This document shows, one piece after another, positions 42,244 to 51,823 of a stretch of 64,000 nt of DNA (position 1 is its first letter; every line of letters begins with the position of its first letter). A program made the position numbers and the translations under genes. The stretch covers positions 62,001-126,000 of the forward strand of contig CAVSZA010000026.1 in the NCBI GenBank assembly GCA_963732095.1. Direction: 5' to 3'. The notes beneath the pieces are model-generated. The model was given only the letters and a program-made list of their open reading frames with translations. It did not search any database and was not told the DNA's origin. Origin of the DNA: AP-15 sp963732095. GTDB taxonomy: Bacteria > Pseudomonadota > Alphaproteobacteria > ATCC43930 > CGMCC-115725.

Positions 42244-44475
42244 GTGGCGAAGTCCCGCGCGAATAGTTCCGGAGAGCGGCGCAGCCACGGCGGCGATCTT
42301 CCTTCAGCGGCCGAGCTTCTCGCCTTCATCCGCGAAAGCCCCGCCGCGGTCGGCAAGCGCGAGATCGCGCGCGCCTTCGCTGTGGCGCCGGGCAATCGGC
42401 CGGAGCTGCGCGACATGCTGCGCAACATCGAGCGTTCCGGAGCCGTCACGCGCGCCGCCAACCGGCGCTTTATCGCCGCTCCGCCACTTCCCGAGGTGAC
42501 CGTTATCGAGCGGATCGGCAGCGACGAGGACGGGCTGGCGCTCGCCCGCCCGGTCGCCTGGCCGGGGCCGGAGCCGTCGCCGATCTTGCGCATTATCGAG
42601 ACCGGGACGAGCGAGGCGTTGAAGGTCGGCGAGCGCGCCGCGGCGCGGCTCGTCCCGCTCGAGACCGGCGACATCGAAGCGCGGATCATCCGCCGGCTCG
42701 ACAGCGCCGGCGAGCGGATCATCGGGACATTCCAGAATACCCGGGAGGGCGGCAGGCTGGTGCCGGCCGACCGGCGTAACCGCAACGAGTACCGGGTCGC
42801 GGCGCGCGACACGGGCGGCGCGGGCGAAGGCGAATTGGTCGTCGCCGAGCAGCTCGCCGCGGGAAGGCTCGGCGCGCCACGCGCCCGCGTCATCGAGCGG
42901 CTGGGTCCCGCCTCGGACCCCGGTGCGATCAGCCTGCTGGCGATCGCCTCCTACGACATCCCGACCGAATTTCCCGCCGCCGCGCTTGCTGAAGCCGACG
43001 CGGCATTGCCGGTGAGCCCGGCCGGGCGAACCGATCTGCGGGGCATTCCGCTGGTCACGATCGACGGCAGCGACGCCCGCGATTTCGACGATGCGGTGTG
43101 GGCCGAGCCGGACCTCGACCCGGAGAACCATGGCGGCTGGCGCCTCATCGTGGCCATCGCCGACGTCGCCTGGTATGTGCGGCCCGACAGCGCTCTCGAC
43201 CATGAGGCCGAGCGGCGCGGCAATTCGGTCTATTTTCCCGACCGCGTCGTCCCGATGCTGCCCGAGGCCTTGTCGAACGAGCTGTGCTCGCTCAAGCCCG
43301 GCGTCGACCGCGCCTGCCTCGCCGTCCACCTCTGGATCGACGCCACGGGCCGCAAACGGCGGCATCGCTTCGAACGCGGCATCATGCGTTCGGCCGCGCG
43401 TCTGACCTATGAAGAGATCCAAGCGGCTCGGGACAGCGGTGCCGGTTGCGCGCTGGCGCCGGAATCCATCGCCGCTCTCTACGGCGGCTACGCAGCCCTC
43501 GCCGAGGCGCGGGCGGCTCGCGGAGCATTGGAACTGGATCTCGGCGAGGATCGGGTCGTGCTCGATGCCGAGAAGCGGCCTTCGGCAATCGTGCGCGCCG
43601 TGCGGCTCGACAGCCATCGGCTGATCGAGGAATTCATGATCCTGGCGAATGTCGCCGCCGCGGAGGAGCTCGAAGCGCGGCGGCGAGCTTGCATGTACCG
43701 CGTGCACGACGCGCCCGACCCGGACAAAGTGGAGGCGCTGCGCGTCTTTCTGGAGGAGACCGGCCTGCCCGGCCTGGCATTGGCGAAGGGGCAGGCGCTA
43801 AAGCCGGAGTTGTTCAATCGCGTGCTGCGCCGCGCCGCCGGCACCGGCGAGGCCGTGCTGGTCAATGATCTTGTCCTGCGCTGCCAGGCACAGGCCGCCT
43901 ACAGTCCGAACAATATCGGGCATTTCGGTCTGGCGCTGCGCCGCTACGCCCATTTCACCTCACCGATCCGCCGCTACGCCGACCTGTTGGTGCATCGCGC
44001 GCTGCTCGGAGATGCCGAAGCGGAAACCAGCCATGACCAGCTCGAAGCGATTGCCGCGCACATCTCGGCCACCGAACGGCGCGCTGCCGACGCTGAGCGG
44101 GCTGCCATCGAACGCTACCGGGCGACCCTTCTCGCCGGATCGGTCGGCAGCCTCTTCACCGCCGACATCAGCGGGGTCGCGAGTTTCGGATTGTTCGTGA
44201 GATTGCGGGAGAATGGCGCCGACGGGCTGGTCCCGATATCGACCCTGCCCGGCGACTACTATGTCCGCGACGAGAAAGCCCAGCGATTGGTCGGGCGCAA
44301 TTCCGGCCGGATCTACCGGCTCGGCGGAGAAGTCCTGGTGCGCCTGGTGGAAGCCGACGGGATCGGCGGCCGCCTGGTCTTCCGAATAGAGGAAGAGGCT
44401 CCGGCCCGCAGCAGCCCGACCGCCGGCAGATACCGGTGGCCGCGGTCGAAGACCGGTCCCCGCCGGCGTCGCTGA
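42244..44475 (+). CDS. rnr: Ribonuclease R
   Basis: A 743-residue 3'-5' exoribonuclease that degrades structured RNA. An N-terminal winged-helix region (AFAVAPGNRPELRDMLRNIERSG) and cold-shock-like domains lead to the RNB catalytic domain: VTIDGSDARDFDDAVWAE supplies the metal-binding aspartates, with VAWYVRPDSALDHEAERRGNSVYFPDRVVPMLPE. The C-terminal S1 domain is present (FTADISGVASFGLFVRLRENGADGLVPIS). GTG 42244 abuts the topA stop with zero gap, implying coupled translation. The end of the gene is intact, and the cyclase relic begins ~30 bases later. Confidence 0.95.
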   Translation: MAKSRANSSGERRSHGGDLPSAAELLAFIRESPAAVGKREIARAFAVAPGNRPELRDMLRNIERSGAVTRAANRRFIAAPPLPEVTVIERIGSDEDGLALARPVAWPGPEPSPILRIIETGTSEALKVGERAAARLVPLETGDIEARIIRRLDSAGERIIGTFQNTREGGRLVPADRRNRNEYRVAARDTGGAGEGELVVAEQLAAGRLGAPRARVIERLGPASDPGAISLLAIASYDIPTEFPAAALAEADAALPVSPAGRTDLRGIPLVTIDGSDARDFDDAVWAEPDLDPENHGGWRLIVAIADVAWYVRPDSALDHEAERRGNSVYFPDRVVPMLPEALSNELCSLKPGVDRACLAVHLWIDATGRKRRHRFERGIMRSAARLTYEEIQAARDSGAGCALAPESIAALYGGYAALAEARAARGALELDLGEDRVVLDAEKRPSAIVRAVRLDSHRLIEEFMILANVAAAEELEARRRACMYRVHDAPDPDKVEALRVFLEETGLPGLALAKGQALKPELFNRVLRRAAGTGEAVLVNDLVLRCQAQAAYSPNNIGHFGLALRRYAHFTSPIRRYADLLVHRALLGDAEAETSHDQLEAIAAHISATERRAADAERAAIERYRATLLAGSVGSLFTADISGVASFGLFVRLRENGADGLVPISTLPGDYYVRDEKAQRLVGRNSGRIYRLGGEVLVRLVEADGIGGRLVFRIEEEAPARSSPTAGRYRWPRSKTGPRRRR

Positions 44476-44504
44476 TCGCTTCGGAAATGGCGGAGCGTCG
44501 CCGG

Positions 44505-45560
44505 CTGCGGTCAAGTGGTGGGCGAGGAGTTCAGGCTGGCGTTCGACGAGATCGGCGAAATGCTGCTTCAACACTGTCGCAACGCGCGCGTGCAGCTGCT
44601 GGCGCCGGGCTCGCAACAAGGTGCCATAGGCTGGGTCCTGCACCAGCGCGTGCTTAAAGAGATAGGTAGATTGCGGCGCGCCACCGCGGCAGAACAGCAG
44701 CCCGGCTTCGGTCAGGCGATCCAGCGCGACTCGCAGCTCCGCCGTAGACCGCTGCGCCACTTGCGCGATTAGATCATAGCCGAATTCGCGGCCGATCACC
44801 GAACCGACCTGCGCAACCTCTTTGGCGATCGAACCCAGTCTGTCGAGCCGTGCGATCAACGAGGCGTGCAGACTGGGCGGGATCGCGAGCTCGGGCAGCG
44901 CACTTGTCGCCAATACTCGGTCGTTGGTTTCGAGGACGGCCTTGGTGAGTTCTTCGACGAAAAGCGGCACGCCGTCGGCGCGTTCGACGATCTCGTCAAC
45001 GGTTTCAGGGGAGAGGCCGGCATCGCCGGCGAGCCGTTCGACCAGCATCGCGCCGTCGTGTCCGGCAAGCCGGTTTCAAGCCCAGCGGGGTGATATGCGG
45101 CTCGCCGCCCCAGCTGTGCTGGAACCCCGGCGGAATGTAATCACGAGCAAACCGAAATTCCCGCGACCCCAGGAATTGTTAGGTCGAGCAGCTCGCGTGA
45201 GGTCGGGTCGACCCAGTGCGCGTCCTCGAAAATCATCAGAACGGGTTGCACGCGCGCCAAAGCTTCGAGCTGGTGCGCAGCTCGGCCAACATTTCGACTT
45301 CGTCGGCACCCGGCGTCGCCGGTGCGAGCAATTGCCGGAGCTTGCGGAGTTTCTCCTCGACCGTGTCTTCGCGGGCGAACCCGCCGGCACGTTCGAGCTG
45401 GACCATGAACGGATAGAGCGGGCTGTCCTGATGGTAAGGCGAGCAGAAGTAGCGTAGCCTGATATGCGTTTCGTCCGCGATGCGCCCGCCGAGCTCGGCA
45501 GTCAAGCGCGATTTGCCGATCTCCGGCTCACCCGAAATCAGCACCGGGCCCGGCCCACGG
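44505..45560 (-). pseudogene. Frameshifted relic of the AAA/STAND ATPase part of a multidomain cyclase-type regulator
   Basis: Minus-strand segments in different frames line up in family order. From 45544: VLISGEPEIGKSRL (Walker A). Near 45270-45175: PVLMIFEDAHWVDPTSRELLDL (Walker B). Near 45150: LLVITFR, then PEFQHSWGGEPHITPL in another frame. From 45048: LVERLAGDAGLSPETVDEIVERADGVPLFVEELTKAVLE and on to LAHHLTAAGD near 44510. This is the ATPase core of class III adenylate cyclase/LuxR-type regulators. At least three frame changes, missing ends at both sides and no cyclase domain make it a pseudogene. Long open frames inside are pieces of it. Confidence 0.85.
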
Positions 45561-45629
45561 GCCGTCCCGGAATGACGATCTTGCCTTGAAATGATAGCGC
45601 TTTTCGCTTCTGTTTCATGGCAGGCATTC

Positions 45630-46373
45630 TTACGCCACCTTGAGTTCGCCGAGATAGGCGTGGCGGATCAGCTCGGTTTCGCGCAGCTCAGCGGCAGGGC
45701 CGCTCAGCACGACCTGGCCGGTCTGCAAGACATAGGCGCGGTCGGCGATCGAGAGCGCCATGTTGGCGTTCTGCTCGACCATGAAGATCGTGACGCCCTG
45801 CTCGTTGATCGTCCGGATGATGTCGAAGACCTGCTCGACATAGGCGGGCGAGAGGCCCATCGATGGCTCGTCCATACACAAGAGCCTCGGGCGCGCCATC
45901 AGCGCGCGGCCGATCGCGACCATCTGCTGCTCGCCCCCCGACAAGGTGCCCGCGAGCTGCTGGAGACGCTCCTCGACGCGCGGAAAGAGCGCGAAGACGC
46001 GCGCCAGATCCTCGTCGAACTCGGGCCCGCGGCGCCGCGTGTAGGCGCCCATCTCGAGGTTCTCGTAGACCGTCATGCGCGGGAAGAGGCGCCGCGCCTC
46101 AAGCACCGGCGCGATGCCGCGGCGCACCCGCTCCGCAATCGAAACGCCCTTCATCGAATGGCCTTCGTAAAGGATCTCGCCGCGAGTCGGCGCGACGCTT
46201 CCCATGATCGCCTTCATTGTCGTCGATTTGCCCGAGGCGTTGCCGCCCAACAGGCAAACGATCTCGCCCGCCGCGATCCGGTAATCGACCGATTTCAACA
46301 CGTGAAGGTCGCCGTAATGCGTGTCGACGGCCTTAAATTCAAGCATGGGTCGAAACTCGAGCAACTCAGGCAA
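45630..46373 (-). CDS. livF: Branched-chain amino-acid-type ABC transporter ATPase LivF
   Basis: A 247-residue ATPase of the HAAT (Liv) transporter family. LEFKAVDTHYGDLHVLKSVDYRI begins the domain. Walker A is LLGGNASGKSTTMK (the usual GxxGxGKST with GGNASGKST), the signature is LSGGEQQMVAIGRALM and Walker B is LLCMDEPSMGLSP. It pairs with the LivG part of the fused protein to form the ATPase dimer. It overlaps the upstream fused gene by 8 bases. MPELLEFRP... is taken as the start. Confidence 0.93.
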   Translation of the reverse strand: MPELLEFRPMLEFKAVDTHYGDLHVLKSVDYRIAAGEIVCLLGGNASGKSTTMKAIMGSVAPTRGEILYEGHSMKGVSIAERVRRGIAPVLEARRLFPRMTVYENLEMGAYTRRRGPEFDEDLARVFALFPRVEERLQQLAGTLSGGEQQMVAIGRALMARPRLLCMDEPSMGLSPAYVEQVFDIIRTINEQGVTIFMVEQNANMALSIADRAYVLQTGQVVLSGPAAELRETELIRHAYLGELKVA

Positions 46374-48420
46374 AAGCGGCGCTCCTGCCGAGATAGGCGC
46401 GGATCACCTCTTCGTCGCGGCGCACAGCCTCCGGCGGCCCTTCGGCGATCTTCTCGCCGTGGTCGAGCACGACGACCTGGTCCGCCAGCATTGCAACGAC
46501 GTCGAGCTTGTGCTCGATCAGCAGGATCGTCAGACCGTTGTGGTTGAGGCTTTGGATCTGATCGGCCAGCTCCAATGTCTCGGCCGGGTTCATCCCTGCC
46601 GTCGGCTCGTCGAGCAGCAACAGTTTTGGTTGCGTGGCGAGCGCCCGCGCGATCTCGGTGCGACGTCGATTGGCATAGGAAAGGCTGGCGGCGAGGTGGT
46701 CGGCACGCGGTAACAGCCGGTTGCCAAACAATGCCAGGATTTCGCGCGCATGCTCGCGTGCCGCCGCCTCCTCGCGGCGGTTCGCCGGCAGCCGCAACAG
46801 CGCGCCCACGGGACCGGTATCGAGCCGCGCATGCATGCCGATCATGACGTTCTCGAGCACAGTCAGGTTCGGGAACAGGCGGATATTCTGGAAGGTGCGA
46901 GCAACCCCGCGCTCCAATATCTCATGCGGCCTCAACCGGCCGATCGCTTTGCCAGCGAAGCGAATATTGCCGCGACCGGCTGGAACTACACCGGTGACGA
47001 CATTGAACAATGTCGATTTGCCCGAGCCATTGGGCCCGATCACGGCAACGACCGTCTGGGCGGGGACGCTCAGTTCGACCGACCGCAAGGCGACCAGCCC
47101 GCCAAAGCGCACGGTCAGATCTGAAACTTCGAGCAACGGCCCGCTCGCCGCGCGAGCCCCCACCCCTCCCTCCCCCGCAAGCGAGGGAGGGTTAGGGAGG
47201 GGGCCGGGAATGAGGTCGAAGCCACCCCGCCCGACCTGGGCCGTCTGCTCGTCGACGCTTAACGGCGCAACGCGGCGTGTCGCCGGTATCAGCCCCTCAC
47301 GGCGGTAGAGCATCATCAGCACCAGAATAAAACCGAAAATCAGCTCGATCGACGAGGCGAGCTCGACATGCTGCAGCCACTGGATGTTCACGAGCCGGCC
47401 GAACGCATGCAGCCATTGCGACAGATCTTCGAGAAACCAGGATTGAAGGATCTGCAACAGCAACGCGCCGACCACGACCCCCCAGACACTGCCGATCCCG
47501 CCAAAGACGATCATGACCAGGACCATGACAGAGACCGGGAACATGAACATCTCTGGTGTCGCGGTCTGCAATTTGGCGACATAGAAGGTGCCGGTGGCTC
47601 CGGCAAAGGCAGCGCCGATCGCAAAGGCCAGGAGCTTGAAACGGACACGGTCGACGCCCATCGCGGCGGCGGCGATCTCGTCCTCGCGGATCGCCATCCA
47701 AGCGCGGCCGATGCGCGAATCCTTGAGCCTCTGGCTCGTCAGGATCAAAAACGCGACTAGCGCGAGCCCGACATAATAGTAGGGGGTCGCGTTGACACCG
47801 AAATCGTAGCCGAAGAGCCGTGGCGCAGCGACGCCGTTGAGGCCCATGGCGCCATTGGTGACCGACGGCGTATTGCGTGCGACAATTGGCACGATCTCGC
47901 CAAAACCGAGCGTCACGATCGCCAGATAATCGCCTTTGAGCCGCAGGGTGGGCGCGCCGAACAATACCCCGAAAAACGCGGCGATCGCCGCTGCGATCGG
48001 CAGCATCAGCCAGAACGAGACCTGGAAATGGACGACATCGCCGCCCGCGGTGTGAAAACGGCTGACGAGGTCGAGCCACTGCAAGGGCTCCCAGAAGCCG
48101 CTCCACGCCGGCTGGACTTGCCACGAGCTGGCAGCGCCATAGGCGTAGGCGCCGATGGCAAAGAACGCGGCGTAGCCGAGATCCAAGAGGCCAGCGAAGC
48201 CGACGACGATGTTGAGGCCGAGCGCCAAGGCGGCAAAGGCGAGTGCGTTCGCCGCCGAATCAATGTCGGCGTCGTTGCCGTTGACCAGTGGAAACAGCGC
48301 CGCCGCCGCCGTGACCAGCAGGACGCCGAGGCGGGCGCGGCTGCGCGCGGAAACTCGGCCGAGAACGCCGCTGCCGGTCCTGATCGGCAGCAGTGCTCGG
48401 ATGCCGATTCCGTTTCTCAC
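46366..48420 (-). CDS. livM-livG: Fused ABC transporter permease LivM and ATPase LivG
   Basis: A single 684-residue frame. Residues ~1-375 are LivM: about nine to ten membrane segments, with LNIVVGFAGLLDLGYAAFFAIGAYAYG, LKGDYLAIVTLGFGEIVPIVARN and GGIGSVWGVVVGALLLQ. Residues ~400-425 are a proline/glycine-rich linker (PGPLPNPPSLAGEGGVGARA) encoded by a hairpin repeat. Residues ~428-684 are LivG: Walker A GPNGSGKSTLFN, RTFQNIRLFPNLTV, ANRRRTEIARALA and LLLLDEPTAGMNP. Fusing permease and ATPase is a known but uncommon arrangement; here the repeat may have made it by removing the livM stop. Start overlaps the livH stop by four bases. Confidence 0.92.
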   Translation of the reverse strand: MRNGIGIRALLPIRTGSGVLGRVSARSRARLGVLLVTAAAALFPLVNGNDADIDSAANALAFAALALGLNIVVGFAGLLDLGYAAFFAIGAYAYGAASSWQVQPAWSGFWEPLQWLDLVSRFHTAGGDVVHFQVSFWLMLPIAAAIAAFFGVLFGAPTLRLKGDYLAIVTLGFGEIVPIVARNTPSVTNGAMGLNGVAAPRLFGYDFGVNATPYYYVGLALVAFLILTSQRLKDSRIGRAWMAIREDEIAAAAMGVDRVRFKLLAFAIGAAFAGATGTFYVAKLQTATPEMFMFPVSVMVLVMIVFGGIGSVWGVVVGALLLQILQSWFLEDLSQWLHAFGRLVNIQWLQHVELASSIELIFGFILVLMMLYRREGLIPATRRVAPLSVDEQTAQVGRGGFDLIPGPLPNPPSLAGEGGVGARAASGPLLEVSDLTVRFGGLVALRSVELSVPAQTVVAVIGPNGSGKSTLFNVVTGVVPAGRGNIRFAGKAIGRLRPHEILERGVARTFQNIRLFPNLTVLENVMIGMHARLDTGPVGALLRLPANRREEAAAREHAREILALFGNRLLPRADHLAASLSYANRRRTEIARALATQPKLLLLDEPTAGMNPAETLELADQIQSLNHNGLTILLIEHKLDVVAMLADQVVVLDHGEKIAEGPPEAVRRDEEVIRAYLGRSAAFA
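47160..47205. repeat. Hairpin repeat inside the livM-livG linker
   Basis: CCCTCCCTC - CCCCGCAAGC - GAGGGAGGG (9-bp perfect arms, about 47163-47190) followed by TTAGGGAGGGGGCC. The sequence type (CCCTCCC/GGGAGGG arms around GCAAGC) is that of dispersed intergenic repeats, yet here it is read through in frame as the linker between LivM and LivG. Confidence 0.8.
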
Positions 48421-49346
48421 GATTTTGTCGGGGTGGCGCGGCCGAACAGTCCCGTCGGCACAAAGACGAGAACGAGAACCAGGATCGAGAAGATGATCAC
48501 ATCAGTCCAGCGCACGGCGATCAATTGCCCGCCCAAGGTCTCGATAAGACCGATCAGCAGGCCGCCGACCATCGCTCCGGGAATGCTACCGATCCCGCCC
48601 AATACTGCCGCGGTGAAGGCGCGCAGCCCTGCGGTATAGCCGATGATAAAGCTCGTATAATTATAGTAGAGGCCAAAGATCAGCGCCGCCGCCCCGGCCA
48701 GCGCGGACCCCAGAAAAAACGCTGTGACAATGACGCGGTCGACATCGACCCCCATCATCCGTGCCGCCTCGGCATCCTGCGCGGTCGCGCGCATCGCCTT
48801 GCCGAGGCGGGTGCGGTTGACGAAGAAATGGAGCGCCAGCATCAGCGCCACGGCTACGCCCCAGATCAGCAGCTCCTTCAGCTCAAGGGTCACTTCCCCC
48901 AATTGCCAGCGCACCACCGGCAGCGGGTTGGGGTAGTTCTCCGACCCGGCGCCGACAGTCAGCAAGATGATGTTGAACAGGATGTACGAAACGCCGATCG
49001 TTGTAATCATCGCGGCGGTCCCGCGGACCCCGCGCAGCGGCCGAAGCGACAGACGCTCGATCGCGACGCCGAGGATCCCGGCGCCGAGCATCGTGACAGC
49101 GAAGGCAAAGACCAGTGCTCCGGCCAATGCCGGGCCCGCAAGCACCCGGCTCTGACCCGTGATGCCGAGAAACTCGAGGGCCCACATGCCGAAAAACGAG
49201 CTGACCATGAACACATTGAAATGCGCGAAGTTGATCAGCTCGAGGATGCCGTAGACGAGCGTAAATCCCAGCGCCAGCAAGGCATACATCGCGCCGAGGC
49301 TCAGCCCGTTGACCACCTGCTGCAAGAGCACGCCATAGTCGGACAT
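48417..49346 (-). CDS. livH: Branched-chain amino-acid-type ABC transporter permease LivH
   Basis: A 309-residue permease with about eight membrane segments. Family features: LLQQVVNGLSLGAMYALLALGFTLVYGILELINFAHFNVFM, ATAQDAEAARMMGVDVDRVI (cytoplasmic coupling loop) and LRAFTAAVLGGIGSIPGAMVGGLLIGLIE. It pairs with LivM to form the translocation path. It overlaps the fused gene downstream and is separated from the binding-protein gene by a paired-hairpin repeat. Confidence 0.94.
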   Translation of the reverse strand: MSDYGVLLQQVVNGLSLGAMYALLALGFTLVYGILELINFAHFNVFMVSSFFGMWALEFLGITGQSRVLAGPALAGALVFAFAVTMLGAGILGVAIERLSLRPLRGVRGTAAMITTIGVSYILFNIILLTVGAGSENYPNPLPVVRWQLGEVTLELKELLIWGVAVALMLALHFFVNRTRLGKAMRATAQDAEAARMMGVDVDRVIVTAFFLGSALAGAAALIFGLYYNYTSFIIGYTAGLRAFTAAVLGGIGSIPGAMVGGLLIGLIETLGGQLIAVRWTDVIIFSILVLVLVFVPTGLFGRATPTKS

Positions 49347-49366
49347 CTAGTTGTCGTCGCTTTTAT

Positions 49367-49501
49367 TACCCTCTCCCCGCCGCCGGGGGGAGAGGGTAGG
49401 GTGAGGGGGGCCGTCGAGCGGGTCTGCAGCGTCGCCCACCTCACCCTCCCAACCCTGCGGGTTGGGCGCCTCCCTCTCCCCCCTGAAGGGCGGAGAGGGG
49501 C
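49367..49501. repeat. Paired-hairpin repeat element, copy 1 (livH-livJ gap)
   Basis: Hairpin 1: TACCCTCTCCCC (49367-49378), 8-base loop, exact complement at 49387-49398. Then ~48 bases, hairpin 2 CCCAACCC-TGC-GGGTTGGG (49448-49466), and hairpin 3 with CCTCTCC/GGAGAGG arms near 49474-49499. The middle and outer parts match, in reverse orientation, the element at 51824-51959. It may influence the level of livHMGF transcript relative to livJ, as REP-like elements do. Confidence 0.85.
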
Positions 49502-49521
49502 TCCTGTGCTGGGTATTCACG

Positions 49522-50763
49522 TCACGAGCTCTGCGGCGCGACTCCGAGGTATTTGTACTGGTGAAGGACGTCGTCGGGCGGATATTTGTCGTCCTTGACG
49601 ATGCGGAAGACGCTGATCTCACGGTTTCGCAAGTCGCCATTTTCGTCAAAGGTGATCTCGCCCTGCAGGGTCTTGACATGGGCGGTCTGCATCGCATCGC
49701 GTACAGCCTCGCGCGTCACCTCCTTGCCCGAATCGGCGACGCGTTTGACCGCGTCGAGAATGACGAGCGCCGCATCATAGGCGGTGATCGAGTAATTCTC
49801 GGGCTGCTGCCCGTATTTCTTGACGAACCGTTCGATGACTGGCGCTGCGTCTGGATTTTCGAGAATATCGGGCGCCGCGATCGTCGCGTACCACCCTTCG
49901 GCCGCAGGGAACCCGGCGCCGCGCAATATCTCTGCACCATAGAGGCCGTCGCCGCCGCCCTTGATCATCTTGGGCAGAATGTCGGAGGCCTGCTTGACGA
50001 CCTTCACTCCGGCCTGAGCGACGCCGCCATAATATAGGGCGTCGGGATTGAGCGATTTGATTTTTGTGAGAGTGGTCGCGTAATCGGTCTCTCTGGGGTT
50101 GAGTTGGTCGCGGCCGAGCACCTTGATGCCGCGCTTCTCGGCCTGCGCCTGGAAGGTGTCGGCGATCCCGACACCGTAGGCGCCGCTGTCGTCGAGCACA
50201 TAGACCGATTTCACCTTGAGGACATCGGCATAATAATTGGCCATGTTCGGCCCTTGGAAGGCGTCGGTAGTCACGGTACGAAAATAGATCGCCTTTCCTT
50301 TGGGCCGATATTGCCCGGCGAATTTCGGGTCGGTGATGTCGGGGTTGGTCGAGCTCGGGGTGACCGTCGCCAGATCACCTTGGCTCAAAATCGGCGACAT
50401 CGCCTTGCCCGAGCCGCTCATCTGCGGCCCGATCGCCGCGACGACGGCCTTGTCGGACACCATCTTGCGCGCGTTGGTCGCGGCTTGCGCAGGATCGTAT
50501 TGACCGGCGGTGGCGGTGCCGTCATCAAGCAGCAGCACCTCGATCTTATAACCGGCAACCCCGCCCTGTGCGTTCGCTTCGTCGATCGCCAGCAAGGCGC
50601 CATCCTTGATCAATTCGGCGTCATGCGCATCGGCCCCGGTAAAGGGCAGGTTTATGCCAACCTTGATCGTTTTGTCAGCGGCATGGGCGAGATCCAAACC
50701 CGCAAAGGCGCCGACGAGGGCGGCGGCCGATACGGAGATGAGCAAAGAGCGGCGCGACAGCAT
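49522..50763 (-). CDS. livJ: Periplasmic binding protein of branched-chain amino-acid-type ABC transporter
   Basis: A 413-residue type I periplasmic binding protein. MLSRRSLLISVSAAALVGAFAGLDLAHAADKT is a signal peptide (two arginines, alanine-rich core, AHA cleavage), so ATG 50763 with GGGAGGT upstream is chosen over 50793. The mature part has IKVGINLPFTGADAHDAELIKDGALLAIDEANAQGGVAGYKIEVLLLDDGTATAGQYDPAQAATNARKMV and ends with LRNREISVFRIVKDDKYPPDDVLHQYKYLG. First gene of livJ-livH-livMG-livF. The ligand may be an amino acid or another small acid. Confidence 0.93.
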   Translation of the reverse strand: MLSRRSLLISVSAAALVGAFAGLDLAHAADKTIKVGINLPFTGADAHDAELIKDGALLAIDEANAQGGVAGYKIEVLLLDDGTATAGQYDPAQAATNARKMVSDKAVVAAIGPQMSGSGKAMSPILSQGDLATVTPSSTNPDITDPKFAGQYRPKGKAIYFRTVTTDAFQGPNMANYYADVLKVKSVYVLDDSGAYGVGIADTFQAQAEKRGIKVLGRDQLNPRETDYATTLTKIKSLNPDALYYGGVAQAGVKVVKQASDILPKMIKGGGDGLYGAEILRGAGFPAAEGWYATIAAPDILENPDAAPVIERFVKKYGQQPENYSITAYDAALVILDAVKRVADSGKEVTREAVRDAMQTAHVKTLQGEITFDENGDLRNREISVFRIVKDDKYPPDDVLHQYKYLGVAPQSS

Positions 50764-50845
50764 GAGACTGACCTCCCGGAAGGGGTGCTTCACTCACGCA
50801 AATGTCATGCCGCTTTGGGTGTTTGAGCAAGCTTTATCAAACGCC

Positions 50846-51820
50846 TCAGCCCAAGCCCTGGTGGTCGGCCTTGAGAAGACCCGAGACGAGGCCGCGCAGC
50901 GACGGGACCTCGCCGGGGCGGAAGTCGACGGGGCGGCACAGCGCCATCGCGATGATGCCGAGGCGCGCCATCTTTTGCGCGGCGTAGGCGCTTTCGGCGG
51001 CGCTGGCGCTGAGGCGCTCCATGACGGCGCCGCCGAGCTGCTGCACGAGAATCCCACCGACCAGATCGACGGCCCCGACCATCCCGGCGCCGCTCGCCAG
51101 CCGCCGCAGGAGGTGGATGGTGCCGGCGAGCCCGGGGCGCTGGCCATAGATCTCGGCAATTTCACGAATTAGGCGCAGGGCGCGGGCGGCAAACAGCAGA
51201 GTGTCGAGCAGCGCGGTCGGGCTGATCGCATTTATCGCGAAAGCCTGCGTCGCGGCGCGGCGGATCGCGGCCTCGGCGAGACGGTCGGCGGGGGTGAGGA
51301 CAAAACGGGAAAACAGTTCGAGCGCATCACGGCCGCTGTGGTGCGGCTCGCGAACGGCGCGATAACGGGCGACCGCCTCGCTCAATAGCGGGTCGGCCGC
51401 CATGATTGCCGCGGCAGCCTCGATCTCCGCCTTCAACTCGTCCGCCAAAGCAACCGGGATCAGGCTTCTGAGGCGCTCGGTGGAGCGCAGACGCCACAGC
51501 CCGCGCAATTCCGCGCCGAGCCAGTAGGCGGCACCGCCGCTGCCGGCTGTCACCGCCGCCGTCGCGGCGATGCCGAGCCCGGCGCCATGCGCAAAGGCAC
51601 CGTCGATGAATTGGATCAGGTCGATGCCGATGAGGCCGAGGACGAGGATCCCGAGGCCGGTCGCTGCGACGCGAATTGGCGACCGGGACCGCCGGGTTCG
51701 CAGAGCGGGAAGGTCCGTTTCGGGCGGCAGCTGCAGATTCAGCTCGAGCCGTCCGGTTTCCTCGGTTTCGAGAATGCGCGGACGCAGCCTCTCACGCGGC
51801 GGCTCGGTTTCGACGGTCAT
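50846..51820 (-). CDS. ycjF: YcjF-like inner-membrane protein (DUF697)
   Basis: A 324-residue protein of the YcjF/TIGR01620 family. Two membrane segments lie near residues 50-105 (VAATGLGILVLGLIGIDLIQFIDGAFAHGAGLGIAATAAVTAG). The C-terminal DUF697 part contains ATQAFAINAISPTALLDTLLFAARALRLIREIAEIYGQRPGLAGTIHLLRRL. It is the usual partner of the ATPase YcjX, which lies upstream; stress induction is reported for the pair in enteric bacteria, with the molecular role open. Confidence 0.88.
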   Translation of the reverse strand: MTVETEPPRERLRPRILETEETGRLELNLQLPPETDLPALRTRRSRSPIRVAATGLGILVLGLIGIDLIQFIDGAFAHGAGLGIAATAAVTAGSGGAAYWLGAELRGLWRLRSTERLRSLIPVALADELKAEIEAAAAIMAADPLLSEAVARYRAVREPHHSGRDALELFSRFVLTPADRLAEAAIRRAATQAFAINAISPTALLDTLLFAARALRLIREIAEIYGQRPGLAGTIHLLRRLASGAGMVGAVDLVGGILVQQLGGAVMERLSASAAESAYAAQKMARLGIIAMALCRPVDFRPGEVPSLRGLVSGLLKADHQGLG

Positions 51821-51823
51821 CTG

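Noticed and set aside
43960..45048. 362-residue minus-strand frame running from the cyclase relic into rnr
   Set aside because: Only the first part is genuine relic sequence; the rest is antisense to rnr.
45540..45600. GGCCC-rich inverted stretch between the cyclase relic and livF as a terminator for livF
   Set aside because: Arms are short and irregular and no T run follows on the minus strand.
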